Origin: 40CM-4-69-5 sp036556905
Lineage (GTDB): Bacteria; Methylomirabilota; Methylomirabilia; Rokubacteriales; CSP1-6
Assembly: GCA_036556905.1 (NCBI GenBank)
Contig: DATBIM010000112.1
Coordinates: 5,340 to 69,339 of the forward strand
Direction of reading: 5' to 3'
Length of the DNA: 64,000 nt
Shown: positions 40,558 through 48,433 of the stretch, piece after piece
Layout of the letters: every line of letters starts with the position of its first letter
How positions within the stretch are numbered: position 1 is the first letter of the stretch
The notes under the pieces: generated by a model
What the model was told of the DNA's origin: nothing
Database searches by the model: none
Seen by the model: the letters and a program-made list of their open reading frames with translations, nothing else
Program-made: the position numbers and the translations under genes

Positions 40558-42129
40558 ATGGCTCGCTTGCGCCTGGCCACCAAGATCACGATTCTGATCG
40601 TGGTGGTGCTCATCATCGGGTTCGGGGCCTCCACCGTGTGGACGATCCAGCGGGAAGCCGAGCTCCTCGTTGAGCAGAACAAGGTGGCGGCGCGACGGCT
40701 GACCGCGTCCATCGTCGCCAGCATCGAGGGGGCAATGCTCCAGGAGCGCCCCGATGTCACCCGGACCGTCATCCAGGAGCTCAAGGGATCCTCGCCGGTG
40801 GAGGGCCTCTCGATCTATCGCCGCAACGGGGTGGAGGCCTTCACCGACCTGGCGACCCTCGACGAAGTGAAGAAAAATGCCGACCTGCCCGGGGACGTCA
40901 TGGCCAACATCCAGAAGATGGCGCGGGCGCCGGCGGCCCGGGTCAGCGGGCCCCTCTTTCAACGGGCCATCGACACGCTGCGGCCCCAGGAGTCGGTGGA
41001 CGTCCGTGAGGGAGGAATCCCCCTGTTCACCCTGCTGCATCCCATCCTCAACCAGGAGCGGTGTCAGGGCTGCCACGGCACCGATCATCAGGTACGCGCG
41101 GTGGTCCAGGTTGCCTCTTCGATGGCGCCGGTGTTCGCGGAGGTGCGGCGCCACCGCAACCGCCAGATCCTCATCGCGGCCCTCACCATCGTGGCCGCCG
41201 CCGTCGTGTTGACGGTGGCCATGCGGCGGGTCGTGGTGCGTCCCATCGAGGCCCTGGCCACGGCGGCCCGCCGGGTGGGGGACGGGGACTTCACGGCCCG
41301 GGCCCCCGGCGCCTCCAGCGACGAGCTGGGCCGGCTGGGCGGCGCCTTCAACGACATGACGACCCGCCTGGCCCAGGCCTACGGGGAGCTGGCCGGCAAG
41401 AACGCCGAGCTGGCGTCCGCGCTGGAGCATCTCCAGGAGTCGCGGCGGCGGCTGGAGCTCCTCGAGCAGCTCAAGGGCGAGCTCGCGAAATTCGTGCCCG
41501 AGTCGGTGAAGAGGTTGCTGGAGCAGAACCCCGACGCCACCGAGCTGGAAAAGCGGAGCGTCGAGGTCTCCGTGCTGTTCCTGGACATCGCCGGGTACAC
41601 CAAGCTCTCCGAGCAGCTCGACGCCCGGCGGCTCAACCAGGTGGTGCAACTCTACTTCTCGAGCTTCCTGGAGATCATCCAGCAGCACCACGGTGACGTC
41701 AACGAGACGGCCGGTGATGGGCTCATGGTCATCTTCCAGGCCGACCGGCCCGCCGTGGACCACGCCCTCAATGCCACCCGGGCGGCCTTCGCCATCCGGC
41801 AGAAGACGGGGACGCTCAACGAGGAGTACGGCGGCGTGTTTCCGCCCATCCAGCTCCACATCGGTATCAACAGCGGTGAGGCGCTGGTGGGGGCGACCAA
41901 GCTCGGACCGCGGTGGACCTTCACCGCCACCGGCCCTACCACCAACGTCGCGGCGCGTTTTGCCGGCTCGGCCCAGGCCGGCGAGATCGTCGTGGGCCCG
42001 ACCACGGCCGAGCGGATCCGGCAGCACTTCGTGCTGGAGAGCCTGGGCGAGCGGACCTTCAAGAACGTCTCCCAGCCGATCAGCGTCTTCCGTGTGATCC
42101 CGCCGGGCGTGTACGAGAAGGTCATGTGA
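40558..42129 (+). CDS. Membrane class III cyclase with periplasmic CXXCH haem motif and HAMP
   Basis: 523-aa sensor cyclase. TM1 9-29; periplasmic domain about 30-202 containing the c-type haem site C169-Q-G-C172-H173; TM2 203-222; HAMP about 223-275; coiled linker; cyclase about 335-515. The cyclase has metal Asp residues in FLDIAGYTKLSE and AGDGLMVIF and the Asn/Arg of TTNVAARF. The purine-selecting position, Lys in adenylate cyclases, is Glu here (NETAGDG), as in guanylate cyclases, with Thr at the partner position. It may sense redox, O2 or NO at the haem and make cGMP or cAMP. TAGGAT (40543-40548) lies 9 nt before the ATG. Confidence 0.8.
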   Translation: MARLRLATKITILIVVVLIIGFGASTVWTIQREAELLVEQNKVAARRLTASIVASIEGAMLQERPDVTRTVIQELKGSSPVEGLSIYRRNGVEAFTDLATLDEVKKNADLPGDVMANIQKMARAPAARVSGPLFQRAIDTLRPQESVDVREGGIPLFTLLHPILNQERCQGCHGTDHQVRAVVQVASSMAPVFAEVRRHRNRQILIAALTIVAAAVVLTVAMRRVVVRPIEALATAARRVGDGDFTARAPGASSDELGRLGGAFNDMTTRLAQAYGELAGKNAELASALEHLQESRRRLELLEQLKGELAKFVPESVKRLLEQNPDATELEKRSVEVSVLFLDIAGYTKLSEQLDARRLNQVVQLYFSSFLEIIQQHHGDVNETAGDGLMVIFQADRPAVDHALNATRAAFAIRQKTGTLNEEYGGVFPPIQLHIGINSGEALVGATKLGPRWTFTATGPTTNVAARFAGSAQAGEIVVGPTTAERIRQHFVLESLGERTFKNVSQPISVFRVIPPGVYEKVM

Positions 42130-42154
42130 TGCTTAAGCCCCTCTGACACCAGGA

Positions 42155-43129
42155 GTGCCCGGCTCGGCTTCCTCCCGGGTCCGCGTGGGCCTGTCCTCGT
42201 GGACCGACAGCTCGCTGATCGCGGAGGGCTCGTTCTACCCTCGTCGCGCCATGACGCCCGAGGCCCGACTTCGCCACTACGCCACGGTCTTCGACGTGGT
42301 CGAAGTCAATGCCTCCTACTATGCCGTCCCCGATCCGCGCGCGGTCCTGCGCTGGGTGGAGCGGACGCCTCCGGGCTTTACCTTCAACGTGAAGGCTTAC
42401 GCGCTCCTGACCGGCCACCATCCGCGCCCCCAGACCCTGCCGGCCGACCTCCTCCGGCTGCTTTCCCCGGATGCCCGGCGGACCCGGCGGGGAGAGGTCG
42501 ATGCCGCGGCCTTCCCGCCGTCGGCCATCGACGAGGCCTTCCGCCTCTTCCGGGCGGCCCTGGCGCCGCTCGCCGAGGCCGGCAAGCTCGGGTACGTGCT
42601 CTTCCAGCTTGCCCCCTGGGTGCGCTACGGGCATCGGTGGCTCGATTATCTGGAGTTGCTGCCGGAGCGGCTGCCCGGCTGGACGATCGCCGTCGAGTTC
42701 CGCGACCGTTCCTGGCTCCCCGAGCACACCGACGAGGTGCTGCGCCTGCTGCGGTCGGCCCGGCTTGCGTACGTCGTCGTGGACGGGCCCCCCACCGTCA
42801 ACGCGGTGCCCCGGCTCACGGCCGCGACGGCGCCGACCGCGGTGCTCCGGCTGCACGGTCGCAACGTGGAGGGCTGGCTCCGCCAGCTTCATGGCGGGGA
42901 GCCCACGGTGCAGGAGAAGTACGACTACCTCTATACGGAAGACGAGCTCGTCGCGCTCGTGCCCGAGATCCAGGCGCTGGCCCGCGAAGCCGAGCAGGTG
43001 TTCGTGTCCTTCAACAACAACAACCGCGACTACCCCGTGCGCAACGCGCTGATGATGAAGCGTCTGCTCGGGCAGCCGGTGGCCGCGCCCCCCGGTCAGC
43101 AAGGCTTGCCTCTCGACGGCCCACCCTGA
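42155..43129 (+). CDS. DUF72 family protein
   Basis: 324-aa TIM-barrel-like DUF72 protein (YecE type), function unknown. Typical blocks are VRVGLSSWTD, FYPRRAMTPEARLRHYATVFDVVEVNASYYAVP, FTFNVKAYALLTGH, FQLAPW, VEFRDRSW and, near the end, VFVSFNNNNRDYPVRNA. Conserved His, Glu and Asn residues suggest a phosphate- or sugar-handling active site, but no reaction is established. GTG start with CAGGA directly upstream, 25 nt behind the cyclase stop. Confidence 0.85.
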   Translation: MPGSASSRVRVGLSSWTDSSLIAEGSFYPRRAMTPEARLRHYATVFDVVEVNASYYAVPDPRAVLRWVERTPPGFTFNVKAYALLTGHHPRPQTLPADLLRLLSPDARRTRRGEVDAAAFPPSAIDEAFRLFRAALAPLAEAGKLGYVLFQLAPWVRYGHRWLDYLELLPERLPGWTIAVEFRDRSWLPEHTDEVLRLLRSARLAYVVVDGPPTVNAVPRLTAATAPTAVLRLHGRNVEGWLRQLHGGEPTVQEKYDYLYTEDELVALVPEIQALAREAEQVFVSFNNNNRDYPVRNALMMKRLLGQPVAAPPGQQGLPLDGPP

Positions 43130-43142
43130 GATAGTGGAGGCG

Positions 43143-44153
43143 ATGCCCACGCTGGCGTCGGCGATTCCCCGAGTGGAGCTGGCGCTCGGGCCCACGCCCC
43201 TCCTCAAGCTCGAGCGCCTCTCCGCGGAGCTCGGTGTCGAGCTGTGGATCAAGCGTGATGACCTCACCGGTCTGCTGGAAAGCGGCAACAAGATCCGCAA
43301 ACTGGAGTTCCTCGTCGGCGAAGCGCTCAGTCAGCGGGCCGACACGCTCATCACCTGCGGGACCCTGCAGTCCAACTGCTGTCGGGCGGTCTCGGCGGTG
43401 GCGGCCCGGCTCGGTCTGCGCGCCGTGCTTGCCCTCAAGGGCGCACCCCCCGAGGACTACGACGGCAACCTCCTCCTCGACCATCTGCTCGGCGCCGAGG
43501 TGCACTACTGTGATGATGCCGCCTGGGCGCGCATCGACGAGGTCCTGGCCGATCTTGCCGGGCAGGTGCGCGCGGGGGGCGGCGTGCCTTACGTCATCCC
43601 GGAGAGCGGCGCCACCGTCACCGGCGCCCTCGGCTACCTCGCCTGCGGGCGGGAGCTGGCCGAGCAGGTGCGCCACGGCGCCCCCGAGTTCGACACGGTG
43701 GCGATCACGGCCTTCAGCGGTGGCAGCCAGGCCGGGCTGCTCATGGCCAAGCAGTTGACCGGCCTGCGCGCCCAGATCGTCTCGATCCCCATCGCCTGGG
43801 AGGGGCACCGCGTCCGCGCCTACGTGGAGGATGTGATCCGGCGGGCGCGGCTCCGCTATGGCCTCGAGGTCGATGTGCCCGAGCGGATCCCCCTGATCGA
43901 CGGCTATCAGGGTTCCGGACGCGACCAGGTGCCGGCGGAGCAGCTCCAGACCGTCGTGCGTCTGGCCCGGCGCGAGGGCATCGTCCTCGATCCCGTGTAC
44001 ACGGGCAAGGCGTTCGGCGCGCTGCTCGATGCCCTGCGCCGGGAACGAGGCGCCTTCGGACGGCGGGTGTGCTTCATTCATACGGGCGGTATCTTCAGTA
44101 TCTTTCCGTTCCGCCGGGCCTTGCGCCCGCTCCTCGATCGACGCGACTGGTAG
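43143..44153 (+). CDS. dcyD: D-cysteine desulfhydrase / ACC deaminase-family PLP enzyme
   Basis: 336-aa fold-type II PLP enzyme. The PLP lysine is Lys50 in LESGNKIRKLEFLVGEA; other blocks are LGPTPLLKLERLS, TCGTLQSNCCRAVSAVAARLG and TAFSGGSQAGLLMAKQL (phosphate cup). The family includes D-cysteine desulfhydrase, ACC deaminase and L-cysteate lyase; the overall look favours D-cysteine desulfhydrase, which yields pyruvate, ammonia and sulfide, but residues separating these activities were not checked. ATG 43143 is preceded 7 nt away by GATAGT; the GGAGG in between is too close (2 nt) to act as a ribosome site. Confidence 0.78.
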   Translation: MPTLASAIPRVELALGPTPLLKLERLSAELGVELWIKRDDLTGLLESGNKIRKLEFLVGEALSQRADTLITCGTLQSNCCRAVSAVAARLGLRAVLALKGAPPEDYDGNLLLDHLLGAEVHYCDDAAWARIDEVLADLAGQVRAGGGVPYVIPESGATVTGALGYLACGRELAEQVRHGAPEFDTVAITAFSGGSQAGLLMAKQLTGLRAQIVSIPIAWEGHRVRAYVEDVIRRARLRYGLEVDVPERIPLIDGYQGSGRDQVPAEQLQTVVRLARREGIVLDPVYTGKAFGALLDALRRERGAFGRRVCFIHTGGIFSIFPFRRALRPLLDRRDW

Positions 44154-44165
44154 AATCCTCTTCCT

Positions 44166-45017
44166 ATGCCGGAGTTGCGCCTGCGGGGAGGGGCTCTCGA
44201 CGGCCTCAGCCTGCATTACCTCGTGCAGGGTCGGGGCCCGGTGGTGGCGCTGGTCCACGGGCTCGGTGGCTTTGCGGCGTCCTGGGGACCGACCATGGAG
44301 GCGCTCTCGGGGCGCGCCACCGTGCTGGCGCTCGATCTGCCTGGCTTCGGACGCTCGGCCAAGCCTCGCGCCCGCTATGGGCTGGAGCTCTTCGCCTCGG
44401 CCCTCGAAGGCTTCCTGGGCGCCCTGGGCGTCGGCCAGGTCGGTCTCGTCGGTCACTCCCTGGGAGCGTCGATCGCGCTGACCTACGCCCTGACCCATCC
44501 CGGCCGCGTCGACCGCCTGGCCTTCGTCGGGGGCCTCGTCCCGGGATTTGCCTACCGGATGTCGCCCATCTATCGTGCGCTGGCCTTGCCGGGGGTGGGC
44601 GAAGCGCTGGCGTTGTGCGGTTGCGCCGCTGTGTATCGGGCGGCCCTGGCGCGATGCTTCCATTCCCCGCGGGCCGAGGAGATCGCGTTCCTCGTGAGCT
44701 GCGACTACCCGGCGCGCACGGATTGGAGCGCGCGCGCGGCGTACCTGTCCACGGTGCGGGCCATGCGCGAGGACTACGAAGCGCGGGGTCCGGAGTACCG
44801 CCGGGCGCTCCGCGCGTTCCCCACGCCCATGCTCATGATCCACGGCCGGCAGGATCCCGTGGTGCCGGCCGCCCACTGCCAGGAGATTGGGCGAGACCTG
44901 CCTCGCGCTGAGACGAGGTGGGTGGACGCCTGCGGACACTTTCCCCACCTCGAGCATCCCGAGCCGGTCAACGGCTGGCTCGGCGAGTTCCTGGTGGCCA
45001 GACCGGCGGCCCGCTGA
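44166..45017 (+). CDS. Alpha/beta hydrolase
   Basis: 283-aa alpha/beta hydrolase. Oxyanion-hole HGLGGFAASWG, nucleophile Ser98 in VGHSLGAS, acid Asp in IHGRQDPVVP and His in CGHFPHLEHPE. It resembles esterases and C-C bond (meta-cleavage product) hydrolases, but no aromatic catabolism genes adjoin it. TAGAAT (44151-44156) lies 9 nt before ATG 44166, just after the stop of the PLP enzyme gene, so it can start its own near-leaderless transcript. It heads a tight run with rhodanese, crotonase and HAD genes. Confidence 0.82.
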   Translation: MPELRLRGGALDGLSLHYLVQGRGPVVALVHGLGGFAASWGPTMEALSGRATVLALDLPGFGRSAKPRARYGLELFASALEGFLGALGVGQVGLVGHSLGASIALTYALTHPGRVDRLAFVGGLVPGFAYRMSPIYRALALPGVGEALALCGCAAVYRAALARCFHSPRAEEIAFLVSCDYPARTDWSARAAYLSTVRAMREDYEARGPEYRRALRAFPTPMLMIHGRQDPVVPAAHCQEIGRDLPRAETRWVDACGHFPHLEHPEPVNGWLGEFLVARPAAR

Positions 45018-45028
45018 AGGAGCACGCG

Positions 45029-45346
45029 CTGGACGAGATCAGCCCGCAGGAGCTCAAGCAGCAGCTCGACGCCGGCGGGGGGCCGGTGCTCCTCGACGTC
45101 CGCCAGGACTGGGAAACCAAGCTCTGTCGTCTCCCGAACGCCGTACACATCCCGATCGAGGAGCTCGAGTTCCGGGTGGAGGAGCTGAACCCTCAGGACG
45201 CGATCGTCGTGTACTGCCACCAGGGCGTGCGCAGCGCCGCCGTGGCCGAGTACCTGCGCCGCCTGGGCTTTGCGAACGTCCGGAACCTGATGGGCGGGCT
45301 CGACTACTGGGCCCGGGCCGTCGATCCGGGGATGCGACGCTATTGA
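45029..45346 (+). CDS. Rhodanese-like domain protein, CTG start
   Basis: 105-aa single rhodanese domain: ISPQELKQQLDAG opening, LLDVRQDWE, HIPIEELEFRVEEL and the active-site loop YCHQGVRSAAVAEYL with the catalytic Cys. It would transfer sulfane sulfur, for example for thiolation or sulfide handling; the nearby cysteine desulfhydrase-like gene fits that but is not proof. No ATG, GTG or TTG lies in a suitable place; CTG 45029 has AAGGAG 6 nt upstream and gives the expected N-terminus. The stop overlaps the next start (TGATG). Confidence 0.8.
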   Translation: MDEISPQELKQQLDAGGGPVLLDVRQDWETKLCRLPNAVHIPIEELEFRVEELNPQDAIVVYCHQGVRSAAVAEYLRRLGFANVRNLMGGLDYWARAVDPGMRRY

Positions 45347-46122
45347 TGACCGAGGCGCCGGTCCGCGTCGAGCGGGCGGGCTCGGTGGCGTGGTGCACGC
45401 TGGCCCGCCCACCTCTCAACCTTCTCGAGCCCGGGCTGATCCAGGCCCTGGGCGCCGCCTTTCGCGGACTCGCCGCCGACAGTGAGCTTCGGGCCGTCGT
45501 GCTCACGGGCAGCGGGCGTGCCTTCTGCGCCGGGATGGACGTCCACGTCCTCGGCGACCTCGACCTGCCCCGTGCCCGCCAGCTCATCACCGGGCTCCAC
45601 ACGGCGATCGAGGCCGTCCACCACGCGCCGGTCCCTGTCGTCGCTGCGGTGAACGGCCCTTGCCTGGGCGCCGGGCTGGAGTTCGCCCTGGCCTGCGACT
45701 TCCGCCTCGCCTCCACCGACGCCACCTTCGGCCTGCCCGAAGTCCGCGTGGGCGTGCCCTCGGTCATCGAGGCGGCGCTCTTGCCCCCGCTGGTCGGCCC
45801 GGGACGAGCCGCCGAGCTTCTGCTGACTGGTGAGGCCATCTCCGCCGATCGGGCCCTGGCCTGGGGCCTCGTCAATCAGGTGGCGGAAGCGTCGGCTCTG
45901 CGGCCGGCCGTCGACGCGCTGCTCGCAAAGATCCTGCGTGCCGGCCCGGGAGCGGTCCGGCTGCAGAAGGGGCTGATGCTGCGCTGGCGCTATTCGGACC
46001 TCGACACGGCGATTCGCGCCGGCATCGAGGCCTTCGCGGCGGCCTATGCGACCGGCGAACCGGCCGAAGGCGCAGCCGCCTTTCTCGCCAAACGGATCCC
46101 GAGGTTCGAGGGCCGCGCCTGA
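45346..46122 (+). CDS. Enoyl-CoA hydratase/isomerase family protein
   Basis: 258-aa crotonase-fold enzyme. Oxyanion-hole residues lie in GSGRAFCAGMD and NGPCLGAGLEFALACDFRLA. Both catalytic Glu positions of enoyl-CoA hydratases are occupied (GLEFAL and GLPEVRVG). It would hydrate a 2-enoyl-CoA in beta-oxidation or a related pathway. ATG 45346 shares a base with the rhodanese stop. The 3-hydroxyacyl-CoA dehydrogenase gene at 48.4 kb could supply the next step. Confidence 0.88.
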   Translation: MTEAPVRVERAGSVAWCTLARPPLNLLEPGLIQALGAAFRGLAADSELRAVVLTGSGRAFCAGMDVHVLGDLDLPRARQLITGLHTAIEAVHHAPVPVVAAVNGPCLGAGLEFALACDFRLASTDATFGLPEVRVGVPSVIEAALLPPLVGPGRAAELLLTGEAISADRALAWGLVNQVAEASALRPAVDALLAKILRAGPGAVRLQKGLMLRWRYSDLDTAIRAGIEAFAAAYATGEPAEGAAAFLAKRIPRFEGRA

Positions 46123-46868
46123 CGATCCGGACCGTCACCCTCGACTTCTGGGGAACGCTGCTCTACGACCTGCCCGCCAGCGATGATCGCTACCGGCGGG
46201 TCCGGCTCGACGGCTTTCAGCGCATCCTGACGGCGGTGGGCGCCCCGGTCGCCCGACCCGTGCTGGAGCGGGCCTACGAGGCCTCGGGTGCGTTCCTGGG
46301 GCGTGTGTGGGCGGACAAGCGCGACGTCTCGGCTGAGGAGCACGTGCGCGCCATCCTGAGCGCGGCCGATCCAACGCTTCCGCGGCGCCTGGCCCGCGCG
46401 ACCCTGGCGGAACTGCTCGACGCTTACGCGCGCCCGGCGCTGCTGGTGCCGCCGACCGTGGACCCGGGCGCGCTCGGCGCGATGGCCGCCCTCCGGGCGC
46501 GCGGGCTCACCCTGGCGGTGGTGTCGAACACCATGCGCACGCCGGGCGCGACCCTGCGTCGGCTACTGGAGCACTTCGGACTGCTGCAGCACTTCGCCCA
46601 CACCACATTCTCCGACGAGGTGGCGGTTCGCAAGCCGGCGCCCGAGATCTTCTGGCTGACGCTGCGGGCCGTGGGGGCCGAGGCGGCGAGCGCCGTGCAC
46701 GTGGGGGACGATCCCGTGCTGGACGTGTGCGGGGCCCGCGCCGCCGGTATGAGGGCGATCCAGGTGGGTCACCGCCGGTCGCGTCGAGCAGCCGATCCGG
46801 AACCGGACGCGATCATCGCCGGGCTGGCCGCGCTGCCCCAGGCGATCGCCGAGCTCGCGCAGCGCTGA
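46119..46868 (+). CDS. HAD-superfamily hydrolase, CTG start
   Basis: 249-aa HAD phosphatase. Starting at CTG 46119, which overlaps the crotonase stop (CTGA), the protein begins LTIRTVTLDFWGTLLYDL and so contains HAD motif I with nucleophile Asp9. The first conventional start (GTG 46236) would delete this motif and 39 residues. Motif II is VVSNTM, motif III Lys is in VRKPAPEIF and motif IV is HVGDDPVLDVCGA. The cap is the small helical type of subfamily I. Substrate unknown. It ends the run that starts with the alpha/beta hydrolase. Confidence 0.82.
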   Translation: MTIRTVTLDFWGTLLYDLPASDDRYRRVRLDGFQRILTAVGAPVARPVLERAYEASGAFLGRVWADKRDVSAEEHVRAILSAADPTLPRRLARATLAELLDAYARPALLVPPTVDPGALGAMAALRARGLTLAVVSNTMRTPGATLRRLLEHFGLLQHFAHTTFSDEVAVRKPAPEIFWLTLRAVGAEAASAVHVGDDPVLDVCGARAAGMRAIQVGHRRSRRAADPEPDAIIAGLAALPQAIAELAQR

Positions 46869-46877
46869 CCGGGTAAG

Positions 46878-46893
46878 GGGGGGCCGCGCCCCC
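46878..46893. terminator. GC-rich hairpin between convergent genes
   Basis: A 6-bp all-GC stem (46879-46884 with 46888-46893) with a 3-nt loop lies between the convergent HAD and hypothetical gene stops. No U tract on either side, so termination activity is uncertain. Confidence 0.3.
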
Positions 46894-46897
46894 GGCC

Positions 46898-47245
46898 CTA
46901 CGCGCTTCTCAGCGCCGCGCTCCGGTGCTGGTAAGACGCCAGCCCGATCTCGTCGAGATACCGTCGGATGGGGTCCATGTTGCGCTGCGCGTAGGCCTCC
47001 AGAACCACGAACGAGATCCCCCGGTGATACGTTGCTCCTGGCCCGGCGCCGGCCCGCCGCCCGAGGACCTTGAGCCTGCCATTCCCACGATGTTGCAGCA
47101 TGACGCCGAACGTCCCGTTCCCCGATAGCCAGTGCTCCGGATCATGCACGGTCACCTCGGTGACGGCTCCGACCAGCTGCCAGTCCGGCGCGAACTCACC
47201 GAGGACACATCGGACCATTCGGTCAGCATCGTGACAAGACACCAT
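46898..47245 (-). CDS. Hypothetical protein
   Basis: 115-aa protein that I do not recognise. The sequence (MVSCHDADRMVRCVLGEFAPDW, VTEVTVHDPEHWLSGNGTFG, FVVLEAYAQRNMDPIRRYLDEIGL) predicts an alternating alpha/beta fold without membrane segments or a signal peptide. ATG 47245 has GGGGAGGAG at good spacing, which is strong evidence that it is a real gene; an earlier ATG at 47326 lacks one. The region is less GC-rich than its neighbours. The 245 nt upstream to apt hold the apt promoter and otherwise nothing recognised. Confidence 0.55.
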   Translation of the reverse strand: MVSCHDADRMVRCVLGEFAPDWQLVGAVTEVTVHDPEHWLSGNGTFGVMLQHRGNGRLKVLGRRAGAGPGATYHRGISFVVLEAYAQRNMDPIRRYLDEIGLASYQHRSAALRSA

Positions 47246-47453
47246 GAACTCCTCCCCAGCAGATTGCCTCACGCGACGCGGCGAGGAAGGGGAGCAAAGG
47301 AAGTGCCACGCCCACTTACGGGCCACTCTCCAGCAATTCGGCGAGTTGCTCGAGCGTCGATCACATGCCTTGTCGGCTGGCTGACACCTGCCTGTCCAGA
47401 TGTGCCACGGTGGCGATCAGCACTGACACGGCAGCCGCCATTGACACGCCGTC

Positions 47454-47483
47454 TTGCGCAGCGCGGCATGCCGCCAGTAATAT
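47454..47483 (+). promoter_or_regulatory. Promoter of apt
   Basis: TTGCGC (47454-47459), 18-nt spacer, TAATAT (47478-47483), then 7 nt to the GTG start at 47491 with no ribosome site: a clear leaderless promoter. A TTGACA at 47441 is too far from the -10 to be its partner. Confidence 0.6.
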
Positions 47484-47490
47484 ACGGGCC

Positions 47491-48015
47491 GTGGATGTCG
47501 CCGAGCTGCGCGCGAAGATCCGGGACATCAAGGATTTTCCTACCGAGGGCATCCTGTTCAAGGACATCACCACCCTGCTCAAGGACGCCTCGGCCTTCCG
47601 CTACGTCGTCGACCAACTCTCCGAGCTGCACCGCCAAGAGTCGGTCGAGGTGGTGGTGGGTGTGGAATCCCGCGGTTTCATCTTCGCCGGTGCCGTCGCC
47701 CACCAGCTCAAGGCCGGGTTCGTGCCCGTGCGCAAGCTCGGCAAGCTGCCGGGAAAGACGATCGAGGTGGAATACGAGCTCGAGTACGGTCGTGACGCGC
47801 TGGCCATGCATGCCGACGCCATCCGGCCCGGCCAGCGGGTGCTCGCCGTCGACGACCTGCTCGCCACTGGCGGAACGATGGCCGCCACCCTGCGGCTCAT
47901 CGAACAGGTGGGCGCCCACGTGGTTGGCGTGTCATTCCTGATCGAGCTCGCCTTCCTGCATGGCCGGGAGAAGCTGAAGAACTATCCCTTGCACTCGCTG
48001 ATCGTCTATGAGTAG
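47491..48015 (+). CDS. apt: Adenine phosphoribosyltransferase
   Basis: 174-aa purine-salvage enzyme converting adenine and PRPP to AMP. Typical Apt blocks: IRDIKDFPTEGILFKDITTLL, VVGVESRGFIFAGAVA, VRKLGKLPGKTIEVEYELEYG and the PRPP loop AVDDLLATGGTMAAT. GTG 47491 is chosen over the in-frame ATG 47365, which would add 42 residues absent from Apt proteins and lies upstream of the promoter. Length then equals the normal family size. Confidence 0.95.
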   Translation: MDVAELRAKIRDIKDFPTEGILFKDITTLLKDASAFRYVVDQLSELHRQESVEVVVGVESRGFIFAGAVAHQLKAGFVPVRKLGKLPGKTIEVEYELEYGRDALAMHADAIRPGQRVLAVDDLLATGGTMAATLRLIEQVGAHVVGVSFLIELAFLHGREKLKNYPLHSLIVYE

Positions 48016-48037
48016 CCTCTGTCGAAGGAGGCTGAGA

Positions 48038-48367
48038 ATGATTGGCTGGCGCGTCGTCGCCACGCTCGCCGTTGTCGGGGCCGCCGCTGTTCCTGTCGCG
48101 GCCGAGGAGGCCAAGACCCCGGTGAGCGCTCCGATGCTGCTGAACATCCTGTCCGCGCCCCTGGAGCCCCGCGAGGTCGCCTACGACGAGTCGATAAAGG
48201 ACGAGGGCCCCGCTGCGCCGCAGCGAGGTTTCGTGCTCCAGCCCGACGGGAGTCTGCGTTACGGCAGCGAGACTCGGGGGCTGACCGTCACCGTGAAGAA
48301 TCCCTGCCCCCCGGGCACGGACCACTACGAGCCGCCGCCGCTCCCCGGTCGTCGCCGCAGAAACTAA
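48038..48367 (+). CDS. Small exported protein of unknown function
   Basis: 109-aa protein with a signal peptide (MIGWRVVATLAVVGAAAVPVAA, cleavage before EEAKTP) and a proline-rich mature part that ends PPPLPGRRRRN. No known domain recognised; VLQPDGSLRYGSETRGLTVTVKNPCPPG suggests an extended exported protein with one Cys. AAGGAGG precedes ATG 48038 at good spacing. It follows apt by 22 nt and may be on the same transcript. Confidence 0.6.
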   Translation: MIGWRVVATLAVVGAAAVPVAAEEAKTPVSAPMLLNILSAPLEPREVAYDESIKDEGPAAPQRGFVLQPDGSLRYGSETRGLTVTVKNPCPPGTDHYEPPPLPGRRRRN

Positions 48368-48433
48368 TCACCCGCCGAGCCGAGCACCCGACGCGGCCGG
48401 CGCCTGCGGGCCGCGGTCATGCGGAGGACCTCG

